Positions 17,009-25,762 of a DNA stretch of 64,000 bases are shown here, piece after piece. Below the pieces are notes generated by a model. It ran no database searches and was not told the DNA's origin. It saw only the letters and a list, made by a program, of their open reading frames with translations. The position numbers and the translations under genes were made by a program. Source of the stretch: Enterococcus saccharolyticus subsp. saccharolyticus (GTDB taxonomy: Bacteria > Bacillota > Bacilli > Lactobacillales > Enterococcaceae). Each line of letters begins with the position of its first letter. The stretch's first letter is position 1. Location of the stretch: assembly GCF_029023825.1 (NCBI RefSeq), contig NZ_CP118957.1, positions 1,217,501-1,281,500 of the forward strand, written 5' to 3'.

Positions 17009-18541
17009 ATGGCATTAGATAATGAAATCAAAGGTCAACTTGCACAATATTTAGAATTATTAGAGTCTGATATTGTTTTTAAAGCAAGTTTAGGCGATGA
17101 TGAAAATTCAGAGAAAGTCAAAGAGTTTTTAGAAGAAATCGCTGAAATGTCTCCAAAATTATCAATTGAAGCAGTGACTCTTTCACGCACACCTAGTTTT
17201 GCTTTAGCACAACCTGGACAAGAAAGCCGTGTAGCGTTTGCTGGTCTACCATTAGGTCATGAGTTTACCTCATTCATTTTAGCGTTATTGCAAGTTGCGG
17301 GGCGTGCACCAAAAATTGATGCAGCCATTGCTAAACGTATTCAAGCAATTGATAAAAAATTGCATTTTGAAACATACGTTAGTTTAACTTGTCATAACTG
17401 TCCGGATGTTGTGCAATCATTGAATATTATGTCAGTGTTAAATCCAAACATTTCACATACAATGATTGAAGGCGGAATGTTCCAAGATGAAGTTGAAGCG
17501 AAGAAAATTATGGCAGTTCCGACTGTTCTTTTAGACGATGTGGAATTTGCAAGCGGTCGTATGACGATTGAACAATTAGTAGAATTAGCTGCTGGTCCAA
17601 CTAGTGCAGATGAATTTACAGACAAAGACGTCTTTGATGTTTTAGTTGTCGGTGGCGGACCTGCTGGAAATAGTGCTGCTATCTACGCTGCTCGTAAGGG
17701 AATCAACACAGGTATGGTCGTTGAGACCTATGGTGGACAAGTTATGGACACAGTAGGAATTGAAAACATGGTTGGTACACCGTATACGGAAGGCCCACGT
17801 TTGATGGCCCAAGTGGAAGAACATGTGAACCAATACAACGTAGACATCATGAAAAATCAACGCGCAAAATCAATCCGTAAAAATGAATTGATTGAAGTTG
17901 AACTAGAGAACGGCGCTATTCTTAAAGCTAAATCTGCTATTTTATCTGTAGGTGCTGCTTGGAGAAATGTCAATGTTCCTGGTGAGGAAGAATTCCGTAC
18001 CAAAGGGGTAACTAATTGTCCACACTGTGATGGTCCTTTATTTACAGGAAAAGACGTTGCGGTTATTGGGGGCGGAAATTCTGGAATTGAAGCAGCTATT
18101 GATTTAGCTGGTTTAGCAAAACATGTTTACGTTTTAGAATTCTTACCTGAATTAAAAGCCGATCAAGTGTTGCAAGACCGTGTTAATTCTTTAGCCAACG
18201 TGACTGTTATCAAAAATGTTGCCACAAAAGAAATTACTGGAACAGATCAAGTGAATGGTATTTCTTATGTGGATCGTGAAACAAACGAAGAACATCACAT
18301 TGCTTTAGAAGGTGTCTTTGTACAAATTGGATTAGTACCAAATACTGCTTGGTTACGCGAGTCGGATGTGGTATTAAATGAACGTGGTGAAATTGTTGTC
18401 GACAACCATGGCATGACAAGCTTAGAAGGTGTTTTTGCTGCAGGTGACTGTACGGATAGCGTTTATAAACAAATTATTATTTCAATGGGTGCTGGAGCAA
18501 CGGCTGCTTTAGGCGCATTTGATTATTTGATTCGTCAATAA
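17009..18541 (+). CDS. ahpF: alkyl hydroperoxide reductase subunit F
   Basis: 510 residues. Features in order: the N-terminal tandem thioredoxin-fold domain with CHNC (Cys128, Cys131), FAD-binding VLVVGGGPAGNSAAIYAARK, redox CPHC (Cys337, Cys340), NAD-binding VAVIGGGNSGIEAA and the C-terminal FAD motif GVFAAGDCTD. It passes electrons from NADH to AhpC. AGGAGG precedes the ATG, and it shares the ahpC promoter. Confidence 0.97.
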   Translation: MALDNEIKGQLAQYLELLESDIVFKASLGDDENSEKVKEFLEEIAEMSPKLSIEAVTLSRTPSFALAQPGQESRVAFAGLPLGHEFTSFILALLQVAGRAPKIDAAIAKRIQAIDKKLHFETYVSLTCHNCPDVVQSLNIMSVLNPNISHTMIEGGMFQDEVEAKKIMAVPTVLLDDVEFASGRMTIEQLVELAAGPTSADEFTDKDVFDVLVVGGGPAGNSAAIYAARKGINTGMVVETYGGQVMDTVGIENMVGTPYTEGPRLMAQVEEHVNQYNVDIMKNQRAKSIRKNELIEVELENGAILKAKSAILSVGAAWRNVNVPGEEEFRTKGVTNCPHCDGPLFTGKDVAVIGGGNSGIEAAIDLAGLAKHVYVLEFLPELKADQVLQDRVNSLANVTVIKNVATKEITGTDQVNGISYVDRETNEEHHIALEGVFVQIGLVPNTAWLRESDVVLNERGEIVVDNHGMTSLEGVFAAGDCTDSVYKQIIISMGAGATAALGAFDYLIRQ

Positions 18542-18583
18542 AAAAATGAGTGGAAGATCATGAAGATCTTTCACTCATTTTTG
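18540..18583. terminator. bidirectional terminator between ahpF and the minus-strand membrane gene
   Basis: Arms AAAAATGAGTGGAAGATC and GATCTTTCACTCATTTTT are complementary apart from one wobble, with A and T runs outside. Confidence 0.88.
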
Positions 18584-20258
18584 TTTTGAAAAGAAAATAG
18601 ATAGCTATAATCCAAGAAAACATTGAGAAAATAATGGGATAAATAATTTGTTTGCTGCCTTTAAAGGTTACAGTCAATACGTTTTTCCCAGGTTGTTGTT
18701 TGACAGTAATTGTCCCAATTTTGGTTAACAGAATATCTTTATCTGTTAGTTTTTTCCCATTTAAAGAAAGTTCCGTTCGGGCATATTTAACAATGGGAAC
18801 TTTTACTTTTGCTATTTTTTCACCAGTCCATTCGACATAAAGTTGATGATTTTTAACGTATTTTTTGAAATTAGGATTAAGTGCCAAGATATGTTGTTCA
18901 TATTGTCGATAATTGTTTTTATGGTTTTGTTGATAAATTGGCAAATAATCAGGTGTTGATTTTTCCACTAATTTTAAAAATGTGGTGAAATCAGAAGAAT
19001 GCACGGCATTTTTTAGTTCCGTCTTATCTTCAGTACGGACAAATAAATGCTTTTTTCCAGTTTGAATCATCCGTTTTTCCTCATTCCATTCGTGCATAGG
19101 GTCTTGTGCTTTTAACATCACTTGTCCAACACTGACAGCTAAGATGGTAGTAAGAATGGCAATACTTAATAAGCTTTTTTGACAGTAACGTTGAAAGGTG
19201 TAACAGGCTAATAAAATGAGAAAAATTGTTACTGGTACAAAGAAACGAAATGGAAATTGAATCAAATCAACTACAAGAATGTCTCTGCCTTGTAATTTTT
19301 CCCAAGGAACAAGATTGGTTGATAAAATTAAGAAAAAGCACATGGTACCAATACATAGTCGCATGAAGGGTGAATATTTTTTCCATAACAAGACACTAGC
19401 AAGCACTTGTCCAACTAATAATACGGCTAAAAAGATTGGTGTGGTTAACCAGTAGCGTCCGTTCCTTGTAATAGCACTGCGATCCATGTGTTGATTGATA
19501 AATGGGTCAGCAATGGTATTACTACTATAAATCATATAAAAGCTAATCCAAATCGCTAATGTTAATAACAAGAAAATGCCAATAGAGTATGCTAATTTTT
19601 TAATTAATGCTATTTTTTCGGATGTTTGAATCAACGCATATAAGAAAAAAGGGAGATATATTAGAATCAAAATCAAACTTGTAAAAACATGCGTTTGAAA
19701 CATAAGTGCCGTTAAGATTCCTAATTCTAACCAATTGAAATCTTTTTTCTCTGCCATATCAACTATAGGTAATAAACAAAGGGGTAAAATTGCTGCGCCC
19801 CAACTTGAAAACCCTTGACGCATGGTCCAATATTGGATGGAAAATGTGGTTAAATAAAAAATAGCACCTGCGCAACTTAAGGATCCTCGAATATGGGCTT
19901 TGTTCAATAAGGCATACATCGATATTCCTGAAAGTGTAAAAATCATTAAGCGTGATAAGACTTGATAACCAAACCATGATGGACTAAGTAAGACTAAAAA
20001 ACCTTGAATATAGGATACTAAAGGTCCGTATAACGCATTGACAATTCGTCCGGATTGTTGGAAACCATACATTGAAATAAAATGTTGAAAGTTCCCTTCT
20101 TTTATCTGCATCGCAGCATCGTAAAAACGATTATAATGAAAGACGGCATCTGAACCAATCACCATTCCTTTGGTAATCAATTGTGGAAGAATGAGCACTA
20201 AAGAGACTAGAAAAATAAGAAGAATAGCTAGTCCATGTGTACGAATCATTTTTTTCAT
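18558..20258 (-). CDS. large multi-spanning membrane protein (PTPS-related / GT-C-like)
   Basis: 566 residues with about eleven membrane segments. After the first helix comes GMVIGSDAVFHYNRFYDAA, an extracellular loop with an acidic pair placed as in GT-C glycosyltransferases and YfhO-type proteins. A soluble, probably extracellular domain lies near 390-530, then a last helix. It resembles Pfam family PTPS_related, which despite its name is a membrane family. A role in transferring sugars to cell-surface polymers is plausible but unproven. GAAGGG precedes the start. It is monocistronic. Confidence 0.7.
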   Translation of the reverse strand: MKKMIRTHGLAILLIFLVSLVLILPQLITKGMVIGSDAVFHYNRFYDAAMQIKEGNFQHFISMYGFQQSGRIVNALYGPLVSYIQGFLVLLSPSWFGYQVLSRLMIFTLSGISMYALLNKAHIRGSLSCAGAIFYLTTFSIQYWTMRQGFSSWGAAILPLCLLPIVDMAEKKDFNWLELGILTALMFQTHVFTSLILILIYLPFFLYALIQTSEKIALIKKLAYSIGIFLLLTLAIWISFYMIYSSNTIADPFINQHMDRSAITRNGRYWLTTPIFLAVLLVGQVLASVLLWKKYSPFMRLCIGTMCFFLILSTNLVPWEKLQGRDILVVDLIQFPFRFFVPVTIFLILLACYTFQRYCQKSLLSIAILTTILAVSVGQVMLKAQDPMHEWNEEKRMIQTGKKHLFVRTEDKTELKNAVHSSDFTTFLKLVEKSTPDYLPIYQQNHKNNYRQYEQHILALNPNFKKYVKNHQLYVEWTGEKIAKVKVPIVKYARTELSLNGKKLTDKDILLTKIGTITVKQQPGKNVLTVTFKGSKQIIYPIIFSMFSWIIAIYFLFKTKMSERSS

Positions 20259-20452
20259 ACGAAACCCTTCAACTTTCTAATTATTTTTTTGTAAGTATAG
20301 CATGAAAAAAATTTGTAAACGAATGAAATGGGAAACGATTCCTTTTTTTCTGCATAAATTCTTTTGTGATTCTAAGAAAAATTTAAACATTCAGATGGTT
20401 GTTCCAATTTCTTTTTTGTTTTATGCTTAAAAACGGGGAGAAGGAGGCGCGC

Positions 20453-21478
20453 ATGAAACAGAAAATAATCTTAGGAATTGTTGCGACAATTCTTTGTGTT
20501 TTTAGTAGTTTATTGATTCAAACTTACAGTGGGCAATGGTACCACCAACCCTTGGCAAAAATTCAATTAGTAGAAATCAAAGACAGTCAACAACAAATTA
20601 CGGCTATTGGCATCAACGGGGAGAAAAAAGGACAGCAAATGCAATTAGTTGCTCCCTATCAAGAAAATGAAATTGAAAGTGTACACTTGGTGAAAGGGAA
20701 TCAAGTATTTTACCAAGGGAAGGATGTTGTAGAAAAAAAAAGAGATGGCTTTGTGTTTTTTATGGTTAGCTTTTTGTTATTAACTTTGTTATTTGTGGGT
20801 GGCAAAACGGGTATCACGACCTTTATTAGTGCTGTTTTAAATAGTGGGGCTCTTTTCTTCACGATTTGGTTTTATCGTGAGCATACGTCGCTATCATTAT
20901 TGCCGATTACGATGATTTATATGGTGTTTTCGGTAGCAATTACGTTATTTTTAATCGATGGTATCCAAAAAAATAGCCTGCAAAAATTTTTAGCTACCCT
21001 GGTTACTATTTTGACAACGTTTGGTATTTGTTATATGACTATGGCAATGCTGCATGATAAAGGGTTACGCTTTGAAGATATGGGCGTATTAACTAGACCG
21101 TATCGTCCAATTTATTTAGCTAGTTTGTTAGTCGGTGCAATTGGTGCTTCGTTGGATACTGTCGTGACAGTTATTGCAACATTGGAAGAAATTGAAACTC
21201 GTAATCAACATGTGACATTAAAACAATTGATTCAATCAGGGAAAACAGTTGGAAATGATATTAGTGGAACGATGATTAACGTCTTAATTTGTTCGTATTT
21301 TAGTAGCGCCATTCCAGTTATTTTATTGTATTTATTCAATGGTTGGACATTTAGTCAAACAATCAATATGTTATTGTCATTAGAAGCGGTTCGGGTATTA
21401 TGTGGAGGTTTTGGTATTTTATTATCAATTCCTATTTCATTATTCTTCTTTTCACTTGGAAGGAGGAAACTTGCATGA
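20453..21478 (+). CDS. YibE/F-family membrane protein 1
   Basis: 341 residues. The ATG at 20453 has GGAGAAGGAGG upstream; the frame opens earlier without a start signal. An N-terminal anchor and an extracellular beta-rich part (about 25-95) precede a membrane domain of seven or eight helices with the family motifs GALFFTIWFY and GAIGASLDTVVTVIATLEEI. YibE/F proteins occur as fused or paired polypeptides; transport is assumed, but the substrate is unknown. It overlaps the next gene by ATGA. Confidence 0.85.
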   Translation: MKQKIILGIVATILCVFSSLLIQTYSGQWYHQPLAKIQLVEIKDSQQQITAIGINGEKKGQQMQLVAPYQENEIESVHLVKGNQVFYQGKDVVEKKRDGFVFFMVSFLLLTLLFVGGKTGITTFISAVLNSGALFFTIWFYREHTSLSLLPITMIYMVFSVAITLFLIDGIQKNSLQKFLATLVTILTTFGICYMTMAMLHDKGLRFEDMGVLTRPYRPIYLASLLVGAIGASLDTVVTVIATLEEIETRNQHVTLKQLIQSGKTVGNDISGTMINVLICSYFSSAIPVILLYLFNGWTFSQTINMLLSLEAVRVLCGGFGILLSIPISLFFFSLGRRKLA

Positions 21479-22236
21479 GTGTTCTGGGTGTATTGCTTGT
21501 TTTATTTATTCTTTGCATGAGTCTCATTCTTGGGAAGTCAGCAGTCTATGTTTTAAGTGGTTTATTTATGAACTTAGTGTTATTTTTATTGTTTCTTTTC
21601 TTTTTGAATCAAGGCTTTTCGGTATACTTTGTTAGTTTCGTCTATATTTTAGGCAATAGCTTAATTACGTTAGCTTATGTAAATGGGTGGAATGAAAAAA
21701 CAAAAGCGGCATTTTATAGTATGTTACTTTTTTTAGTTGTTTTAGGAGTTATTTTTATTCCGTTAATTCAAAGTTTAGCAGTTCATGGTTTTCCCGCCCA
21801 AGAAATGGAAGAATTATCTGTCATGAATTTAGATATGCCGATTCGTTTTTCGGAATTAAGTGTCGCAGTGTTGTTTATAGGTGTTTCTGGTGCATTGATT
21901 GATGGCAGTATGGCGATTGCTAGTGCAACAACTGAATTGTATCATCGCCGTGAAGGGAACATTGAATTTATGGGTTTGTTTGAATCCAGTATGACTGTTG
22001 TTAAAAGTATTTTAAATTCAACAATTAATACCTTACTTTTTGCGTTTATCAGTAGTAGTTTAGCGTTAATTTTTTGGTATCAGGATCTAAATATTCCTTG
22101 GCAAGAAATGATTCATTCCAAAGCTTTCGTTGATGAATTAGCGATTATTTTATTATCAGGAGTTGGCGTAGCAGTGATTTTACCCTTTACTAGTGTGGTA
22201 ACGTGTTGGTATTTGTTGAAGCAAAAAACGAGGTGA
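21475..22236 (+). CDS. YibE/F-family membrane protein 2
   Basis: 253 residues and seven to eight helices. The start ATG at 21475 overlaps the previous stop and has GGAAGGAGG in the preceding gene. The family segment GVSGALIDGSMAIASATTEL is clear. It has no extracellular N-terminal domain, so it is the membrane-only partner. Its stop codon lies within the terminator stem. Confidence 0.85.
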   Translation: MSVLGVLLVLFILCMSLILGKSAVYVLSGLFMNLVLFLLFLFFLNQGFSVYFVSFVYILGNSLITLAYVNGWNEKTKAAFYSMLLFLVVLGVIFIPLIQSLAVHGFPAQEMEELSVMNLDMPIRFSELSVAVLFIGVSGALIDGSMAIASATTELYHRREGNIEFMGLFESSMTVVKSILNSTINTLLFAFISSSLALIFWYQDLNIPWQEMIHSKAFVDELAIILLSGVGVAVILPFTSVVTCWYLLKQKTR

Positions 22237-22252
22237 ACGCACCTCGTTTTTT
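22223..22252. terminator. bidirectional terminator overlapping the yibE/F stop
   Basis: Perfect 13-bp stem AAAAAACGAGGTG / CACCTCGTTTTTT with loop AACG. It can also end transcription of the minus-strand PucR remnant. Confidence 0.92.
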
Positions 22253-22407
22253 TATGTTTTTGGGTATTGTTTGTGTAATTTTAACGCAAAAGCTAGGTTA
22301 AAAGCTACAGAAGGTGTTGTGAGTGAATATCCCAAGAGTGTTTCAATTTTTTCAATACGATAAAGCAACGTATTGCGATGAATAAACAGAAGACGAGAGG
22401 TTGCAGC
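22252..22407 (-). pseudogene. PucR/CdaR-type regulator remnant, C-terminal HTH only
   Basis: Only about 50 residues remain: LAATSRLLFIHRNTLLYRIEKIE...LGYSL then the final helix FNLAFALKLHKQ. That is the C-terminal helix-turn-helix of PucR-type regulators, which normally have several hundred residues upstream. The coding sequence breaks off at about 22407, exactly where a plus-strand ABC-F remnant begins. Confidence 0.78.
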
Positions 22408-23362
22408 TAAATAGTGAAAGATGGAAAAGAAACGGAATACAAAGGCAATTACGATGCTTATCTGCAACAAAAAGAGCATGGAAAAATTAGCCAAGAATAT
22501 GCGTATCACGAATATCAAAAAGAAGTAACTCGCTTAACCAAAGGCATTCAGGAGAAGAAACAAAAAGCAGCGCAAGCCGTGAAAATTTCAGATAAAAAGA
22601 AAAAAACAAAACGTACGACCAGACCGTTTATCATCTTCAAAACAAAAAGATACGGTACAAAAAAATCTGTATAAACAGGCGAAAGCAATGCATTCTCGCT
22701 TAGAGCAATTAAAAGAAGTTCAAACAGTTGATTGCTTGACAACCATTAAATTTCCAAAACATGAGACAGCAGCAATCCACAATCCGTATCCTTTACGAAT
22801 TGAAAAACTGTCGATTACATATGAAGGTAAAATCATTTTAGATGAAATAGATTTTCAATTGCCCTTAGGAAAAAAAGTTGCCATCGTCGGTGCAAATGGT
22901 GCCGGAAAATCAACTTTCTTGCGTGCTATTTTGACGCAGCACTCAAGTGTTATCGTGTCGCCAAAAGCCCAAATAGCCACCTATCGTCAGATGGATTATA
23001 AATTCACGAGTCAACAACCGTTATTACGGGCGCTAATGGCAGAAACCGATTGGCCAGAAGGAACGGTTCGTTCGTTGTTACACCATTTAGGCTTTACACA
23101 AGAAGAAGTGTTAAAACCATTAGCTGTTTTAAGTGGTGGAGAAGCGACCAGAATAGCAATTGCGCAGTTGTTCACTCGACCATCTAATGTGCTACTTTTG
23201 GATGAACCGACGAATTTTATTGATTTAGTCACCATTCGGGCGTTAGAACTCTTTTTAACTGAGTATGACGGCACGGTTTTATACACGTCACATGATGCTC
23301 ATTTTATTGCGCTTGCTGATGAAGTGTGGAAACTAGAGAATGGCAAACTGATCCAGCAATGA
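22408..23362 (+). pseudogene. ABC-F ATPase remnant (antibiotic-resistance type), N-terminus lost and frameshifted
   Basis: It starts mid-protein at VKDGKETEYKGNYDAYLQQK, the end of the first ABC domain of ABC-F proteins. It continues through the linker and the second ABC domain with Walker A GANGAGKST, signature LSGGEATRI and Walker B VLLLDEPTNFID. The whole first ABC domain is missing. A second lesion in the A-rich tract near 22600 shifts the frame: correcting it restores a linker ending KQAKAMHSRLEQLKEVQ. The layout resembles Lsa/Vga/Msr ribosome-protection proteins. The remnant should not be functional, although an ORF for the second domain begins at 22688. Confidence 0.85.
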
Positions 23363-23446
23363 AAAATATCGCTATTTTAAATTTTTTCTTGCAAAAAACA
23401 AACGTACGTTCTATTCTGTAAGTAACATAAAATAAGGAGAGTCGCG

Positions 23447-24115
23447 ATGAAAACACCGTTAACGATTCAAATGGAAGAAAGTCTGTATTATTATTGTCGT
23501 GAAAATGGCGATATTGTGATTGAAGAAGTAACTATGCCGGAGGAACAAGGAATTGTGGATACGTTGAGTTGTCGCTTAGATGCGATGAATCAATTTGAAT
23601 GGCGTTGTTATGAATTAAAAGTCAGTAAAGCAGATTTTCGTTCAAAAGCAAAGTTATCGTTTGTGGGTCATTACAATTATTTTGTGTTACCTGAAAAATT
23701 ATATCTCGCTGTTCAAGATGAAATTCCTAGTCAAATTGGTGTGTTGGTGTATCATTCGTATATTAACGAAGAAATTGGCGTACCGGGCTATTTTACAACA
23801 GCTAAAAAACCACAACGCCAAGCATTGCAAGTAAACGAACATGAATTACTTTATCGTTTGATTGCTTCTCAAGCTCGTGAAGTTGGCAAGGCTAAAAAAA
23901 CAGCGCGTGGTTTACGTGTTTTTAGCACCGAACAATTATACAAAGAATTGAAGCGACGACAACCAGAATATGATTTATTTGGGGGAGGAGTCAATTACTA
24001 TGACCGCTTTATTGAAGAGATACAGTCACAAGCCGTTGAAACCTTAAAAGAAGAGCTAGAAGCAACTCGTACCGCTTATTTTGAATTGGAAAAACGTTGG
24101 TTGGAGGGAAAATAA
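23447..24115 (+). CDS. MmcB-like protein with PD-(D/E)xK nuclease fold
   Basis: 222 residues. D38 (GIVDTLSCRLD) followed by E56-L-K58 in CYELKVSKADFRSKAKLSF and then HYNYFVLPEKLY is the pattern of the MmcB/restriction-endonuclease-like fold. The C-terminal third is basic and helical, possibly DNA-binding. AAGGAGAG precedes the ATG. Its stop overlaps the start of the next gene by one base (TAATG), so the two are coupled. MmcB proteins are linked to DNA repair, but this two-gene setting suggests a specialised nuclease module. Predicted activity only. Confidence 0.75.
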   Translation: MKTPLTIQMEESLYYYCRENGDIVIEEVTMPEEQGIVDTLSCRLDAMNQFEWRCYELKVSKADFRSKAKLSFVGHYNYFVLPEKLYLAVQDEIPSQIGVLVYHSYINEEIGVPGYFTTAKKPQRQALQVNEHELLYRLIASQAREVGKAKKTARGLRVFSTEQLYKELKRRQPEYDLFGGGVNYYDRFIEEIQSQAVETLKEELEATRTAYFELEKRWLEGK

Positions 24116-24975
24116 TGTATTATCCGTATTTTCGTGGAAAGCAGTTTGATTTAATTGCCTTGCGTACGTTGTTAGAAGACAATCGTTTATCCAAAAAAAT
24201 TCAACCAATTATTGAACCGGTGAAACAAACGACAGCATTGACTAAATTGCTAGAGACAAGCCAACAAACAGCCCATCCATTTTATATTATTCAGAATCCA
24301 CAAGTCGGTGCATTTGCTACAGAGAATGGGTTAGCAACACTACGTCAATTACCAACTCAAAAAGCGTATTTGTTGGATCAACCATTGGAAACGCTAGAAA
24401 CGACGGCGACAATGATGATTGTCCAACAAGCAACTCCCGCGTTAGCGAGTGAATGGACTGTTTATGAAGGGAAAGTCTTAGTTCCTGAAGAATTTCGGTT
24501 ATTGCAAAAAGTGCGTGGTGAACGGATTTTATCAGAAGATGTTTTTACACGACTTCCACGCACGCATTTTTATCAGGAACAGCCCGATGAACTTTTTTCA
24601 ACGACGCATCAAACCTACCAGAAAAAAGGGTTTGCAGGGTTTAGTGACTTCTCAATTGATAGTCGTATTTATTATGAACACGGGTATCCAACGCCAATAC
24701 TAAGTCTACATCTTGTCTATTTTTCTGATGAACAATTGCGAATTCATCACTTTTTATCACCAGAAGAACTACCGTCACAAAAAGAAAAATTCTTAGCGTT
24801 AATGCTAGAAGTCGATCGTTGGCTCACAAAATTATGTGGTACAAAACCGACAAAAGGGTTAGAATTATTGCTAGAAAATGCCGCAAAAGACAAATTTCCA
24901 GGAATGGGTGTGATGCGCAAAGCCGCCGTCATGCATCATTTGGAACTAATGAGCCGGTATTTAGATGGGAGATAG
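24115..24975 (+). CDS. sce7725-family protein (beta-protein-like fold)
   Basis: 286 residues. The start MYYPYFRGKQFDLIALRTLL and the nearby IQPIIEPVK are the hallmark of the sce7725 family, related to the phage-type Beta protein family. The ATG at 24115 has TTGGAGGG upstream inside the previous gene. Its function is unknown; relatives are scattered and often lie beside nuclease-fold genes, including sce7726, which suggests a defence or conflict role. The end (MSRYLDGR) appears natural. Confidence 0.78.
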   Translation: MYYPYFRGKQFDLIALRTLLEDNRLSKKIQPIIEPVKQTTALTKLLETSQQTAHPFYIIQNPQVGAFATENGLATLRQLPTQKAYLLDQPLETLETTATMMIVQQATPALASEWTVYEGKVLVPEEFRLLQKVRGERILSEDVFTRLPRTHFYQEQPDELFSTTHQTYQKKGFAGFSDFSIDSRIYYEHGYPTPILSLHLVYFSDEQLRIHHFLSPEELPSQKEKFLALMLEVDRWLTKLCGTKPTKGLELLLENAAKDKFPGMGVMRKAAVMHHLELMSRYLDGR

Positions 24976-25120
24976 CTGTACCGGCGTATTCAGGAATAGA
25001 CGCTTTATTTCAACTAGAAAAATAATCGTTTGAGGAGAAAATGACTTTTCAGAAATAATTGCTAGAAAGTGTTTTTTACCTTTTCATTTGCTAGTATAAA
25101 GAAAAAGGAGGGAAAACAAG

Positions 25121-25738
25121 ATGAAACGATTACTAATTTTTGGTGGGAGTGGTTTTTTAGGTCGAGAAATCATTAAAATTGCGTGTAAGCAATATCATGT
25201 AATCAGTGTTTCACGTCATGGTCAACCCAAAGAAGTGGAAGAATGGATGTCAGAAATTCAATGGGAAAAAGGGGATGTTTTTCAAACAGAAACATGGTGC
25301 CATCTCTTAAAAGAAGTGGATGTTGTGATTGATGCTGTTGGTTTATTGATTGAAAATCCTAAAAAAGGCATGACGTATGAACGATTTAATATTGAACCTG
25401 CAAGAATTACTGCTCGAAAAGCGCAGGAAATGAAGGTACCACATTTCGTTTATATTTCTGCGAATCAATTTACGACTCTTTTTTTAAAACGCTATTTTCA
25501 TTCAAAAGCTGTAGCAGAGACACTTGTTTTATCCTATTTTCCTAAGGCGTTGTTGGTTCGTCCAAGTTTTATGTATGGTAAAAATCGCAAACTCACTACA
25601 ACGCAAGCGAAACTTATTCGTTTGGCAAAAAAAGTGCCGCTTCTTTCGCAACCAATTAAAAAATTACAACCACAAAATGTCGAAGAGGTTGCACAAGCAA
25701 TTGTTATAAAAATTCAAGAAATGACTGAAAAAACATAG
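25121..25738 (+). CDS. NAD(P)-binding atypical SDR / epimerase-like protein
   Basis: 205 residues with the Rossmann motif IFGGSGFLGREI (6-17) and downstream VVIDAVGLL, HFVYISAN and LLVRPSFMYG. These resemble atypical SDRs such as YwnB/NDUFA9-like proteins. A lysine in YFHSKAVAE replaces part of the YxxxK site, so catalysis is uncertain. AAAGGAGGG precedes the ATG. The MFS gene begins 24 nt later. Confidence 0.78.
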   Translation: MKRLLIFGGSGFLGREIIKIACKQYHVISVSRHGQPKEVEEWMSEIQWEKGDVFQTETWCHLLKEVDVVIDAVGLLIENPKKGMTYERFNIEPARITARKAQEMKVPHFVYISANQFTTLFLKRYFHSKAVAETLVLSYFPKALLVRPSFMYGKNRKLTTTQAKLIRLAKKVPLLSQPIKKLQPQNVEEVAQAIVIKIQEMTEKT

Positions 25739-25762
25739 AGGGTCATTTAAAAGGAGTAAAAA

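Noticed and set aside
24819-25025. Frame continuing past the sce7725 stop, as a possible frameshifted C-terminus
   Set aside because: The sce7725 protein already ends at the usual place and the alternative frame lacks a family match I can see.
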